DNA of 63,695 nt from a virus, in the IMG/VR virus record IMGVR_UViG_3300017528_000179, positions 1 to 63,695 of that record. One strand, given 5' to 3'. Below the pieces are notes generated by a model that saw only the letters and a list, made by a program, of their open reading frames with translations, did not search any database and was not told the origin of the DNA. Positions 62,347 through 63,695 of the stretch are shown one piece after another. Position 1 is the first letter of the stretch. Every line of letters starts with the position of its first letter. The position numbers were made by a program, and so were the translations under genes.

Positions 62347-62975
62347 CGCCGGAAGAACTTATCGCCTTTGAGGAAGATATCGCCGCTGAATTCAACGCAG
62401 GCAAAATTCATGCCCCGGTTCATCTTTACTCTGGTGGAGAGCGTGAACTAATTGAAATCTTCAAAGATATCAGACCGCAGGATTGGGTGCTTTGCTCTTG
62501 GCGTTCGCATTATCAGTGCCTTTTGAAAGGCGTACCTGCGGAAGAATTAAAAGCCAAAATTATGGCAGGTTCGTCAATTGCGCTCAATTTTCCAAAATAT
62601 CGCATCCTTTCATCGGCCATCATTGGCGGCATTCTGCCCATCGCAGTTGGACTCGGTATGGCGATTAAGCGAACACTTAATGCGAAAGAAACCAAGGTCC
62701 ATGTTTTTCTAGGTGATATGACGAGCGAAACGGGAATTGCGCACGAATGCATCAAGTACGTTGAGAATTTTAATCTACCTGTTTATTTTCATGTTGAGGA
62801 TAACAATATTTCGGTTTGTACAAACACCCGAGAAAGTTGGGGTTTGGCGAATGAGTGGGATGAATTCGACATCGAGGCTCAGCACAAAGCCATTTTTTCA
62901 GACCACGTAACTTATTTTAGATATAAAGCGGAGAAGTACCCGCACGCTGGGAGTGGCACCCGTGTCCAGTTCTAA
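62343..62975 (+). CDS. Thiamine-diphosphate enzyme, E1 alpha-like (210 aa)
   Basis: It resembles the alpha subunit of pyruvate dehydrogenase E1 or transketolase N domain: [29 protein letters not shown], and the ThDP motif [17 protein letters not shown]...VEDNN (G-D-x ... N-N). It is about half the usual length and lacks the N-terminal 80 residues of E1 alpha. Together with the following gene it forms a split enzyme. Located in a sugar cluster, it could produce or transfer a ketol group on a deoxysugar precursor. Confidence 0.8.
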   Translation: MTPEELIAFEEDIAAEFNAGKIHAPVHLYSGGERELIEIFKDIRPQDWVLCSWRSHYQCLLKGVPAEELKAKIMAGSSIALNFPKYRILSSAIIGGILPIAVGLGMAIKRTLNAKETKVHVFLGDMTSETGIAHECIKYVENFNLPVYFHVEDNNISVCTNTRESWGLANEWDEFDIEAQHKAIFSDHVTYFRYKAEKYPHAGSGTRVQF

Positions 62976-63513
62976 TTTACGGTATAAAGATGAATTGACT
63001 CGCGCCATGACTTTTTTGGGTCAGGATAAGCGAACCATTTTCCTAGGACAAGCCGTCGCCTATCCGGGCACTGCTATGACAGGTACTTTAATCGATGTTC
63101 CGAAGGCTAAGCTGATTGAATTCCCCGTAGCCGAGGAGATGCAGCTAGGTGCTTCCATTGGGTTAGCCCTGGATGGTTTTGTGCCCATAACTATCTATCC
63201 TCGCTGGAACTTCCTTTTATTGGCCATTAACCAGCTTGTGGGCCATCTAGATAAACTCAAAGCCATGTCTCAGGGCGGATACCAGCCGAAGGTCATCATA
63301 CGCACAGGAATAGGCTCCCAGAGGCCCCTGGACCCGCAGCACCAGCACAAAGGCGATTACACAGACGCTATCCAGGCCATGTTAATTAACACGGACGTGA
63401 TAAGACTAGATGAGCCCGAGCAAATCTTCCCAGCCTACGAAAAGGCCTTGACACGTACTGATGGAAGGTCTACTATATGTGTGGAGTGGGGGGACTATTA
63501 TGCCGAGAAGTGA
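62962..63513 (+). CDS. Thiamine-diphosphate enzyme, E1 beta-like (183 aa)
   Basis: The pyrimidine-binding domain of E1 beta or transketolase: LTRAMTFLGQD, FPVAEEMQLGASIGLALDG (with the catalytic Glu in E-E-M), and RTGIGSQRPLDPQHQHKGDY. It lacks the C-terminal transketolase domain, so it is the minimal partner of the alpha-like gene. GTG 62962 (GGGAG eight bases upstream) is preferred, with GTG 62953 an alternative; both overlap the alpha gene. Confidence 0.78.
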   Translation: MSSSNLRYKDELTRAMTFLGQDKRTIFLGQAVAYPGTAMTGTLIDVPKAKLIEFPVAEEMQLGASIGLALDGFVPITIYPRWNFLLLAINQLVGHLDKLKAMSQGGYQPKVIIRTGIGSQRPLDPQHQHKGDYTDAIQAMLINTDVIRLDEPEQIFPAYEKALTRTDGRSTICVEWGDYYAEK

Positions 63514-63670
63514 AAGAACAGCACCCGAAATTAGGTATGTAGATATTCGTGACTGTCCGAGTGATTACTACTTACGAACAGGTAATATTCTGACATTTCG
63601 TCTATTAATGACTCAGAAAGAGTTGGAACAATTTAAGAAAGATTGGGATATAAATGACGAACAGGCTTGA
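63500..63670 (+). CDS. Small hypothetical protein (56 aa)
   Basis: ATG 63500 lies inside the end of the beta-like gene. Mixed alpha-beta, no motif recognised. Overlaps the next start. Confidence 0.5.
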   Translation: MPRSERTAPEIRYVDIRDCPSDYYLRTGNILTFRLLMTQKELEQFKKDWDINDEQA

Positions 63671-63695
63671 CATCATTTTCGAAGACGCCACCGAA
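63654..63695 (+). CDS. Partial gene at the right edge
   Basis: ATG 63654 opens a frame (MTNRLDIIFEDATE) that runs off the window. It overlaps the preceding gene by 17 bases. Too short to classify. Confidence 0.45.
   Translation, partial: MTNRLDIIFEDATE

Noticed and set aside
1-63695. CRISPR array or anti-CRISPR locus
   Set aside because: No direct repeats with unique spacers were seen. The 18-bp repeats at 35.2-35.5 kb are coding and contiguous.

Overview
This 63.7 kb window is part of the genome of a tailed double-stranded DNA bacteriophage. It carries terminase large subunit, portal, probable scaffold and major capsid genes in the usual order, a phage-type DNA polymerase A replication module, and a very large tRNA array. 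No tail, lysis, integrase or repressor gene is recognisable, so the tail genes probably lie beyond the left edge and the lifestyle cannot be read. Sigma70-like promoters (TTGACA, 16-18 bp, TATAGT-type) and strong Shine-Dalgarno sites point to a bacterial host, but no host genus can be named.

Layout. Positions 1-25 kb are transcribed leftward. From right to left they hold: a block of small, often membrane or zinc-binding proteins (21.4-25.1 kb); about 34 tRNA genes covering all 20 amino acids, mixed with tiny genes, an HNH endonuclease and large structured non-coding stretches (15.4-21.3 kb); virion-type accessory proteins (9-15.4 kb), including a secreted trypsin-like protease and a histidine phosphatase; and terminase, portal, scaffold and capsid (1.5-9 kb). 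The capsid gene appears to be split near its 3' end by a 280-nt group I intron, with a free-standing GIY-YIG endonuclease just downstream. About 25.1-26.95 kb is a divergent, AT-rich region with interleaved inverted repeats and iterated TGTCA sites, a candidate origin and control region. From 26.96 kb to the right edge everything is transcribed rightward: 27-37 kb holds many short, overlapping early-type genes driven by promoters with a shared RGTACYNAAGTACY palindrome, three of them predicted to give leaderless mRNAs; 37-41.5 kb holds nucleotide-metabolism enzymes and homing nucleases; 42.7-54.3 kb is the replication and recombination core (DnaQ-like exonuclease, DUF669-like protein, primase-helicase, DNA polymerase, putative annealing protein, UvrD-like helicase with an intein, PD-(D/E)XK nuclease); 56-63.7 kb combines glycosyltransferases, a GDP-mannose dehydratase, a fucosyltransferase and a split thiamine-diphosphate enzyme with GroES and DHH-family genes.

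The parts fit a virulent or large temperate phage that supplies its own translation apparatus, replication machinery and glycan-modifying enzymes. Homing elements are unusually dense: one intron, one intein and at least seven nuclease genes, three of which share a 5' leader that would hide the ribosome-binding site. The most unusual signals are the structured non-coding segments and non-canonical tRNAs of the array, a 158-nt tRNA-shaped RNA with its own promoter at 33.6 kb, and genes at 23.1-23.8 kb that look assembled from pieces of the capsid and portal proteins.
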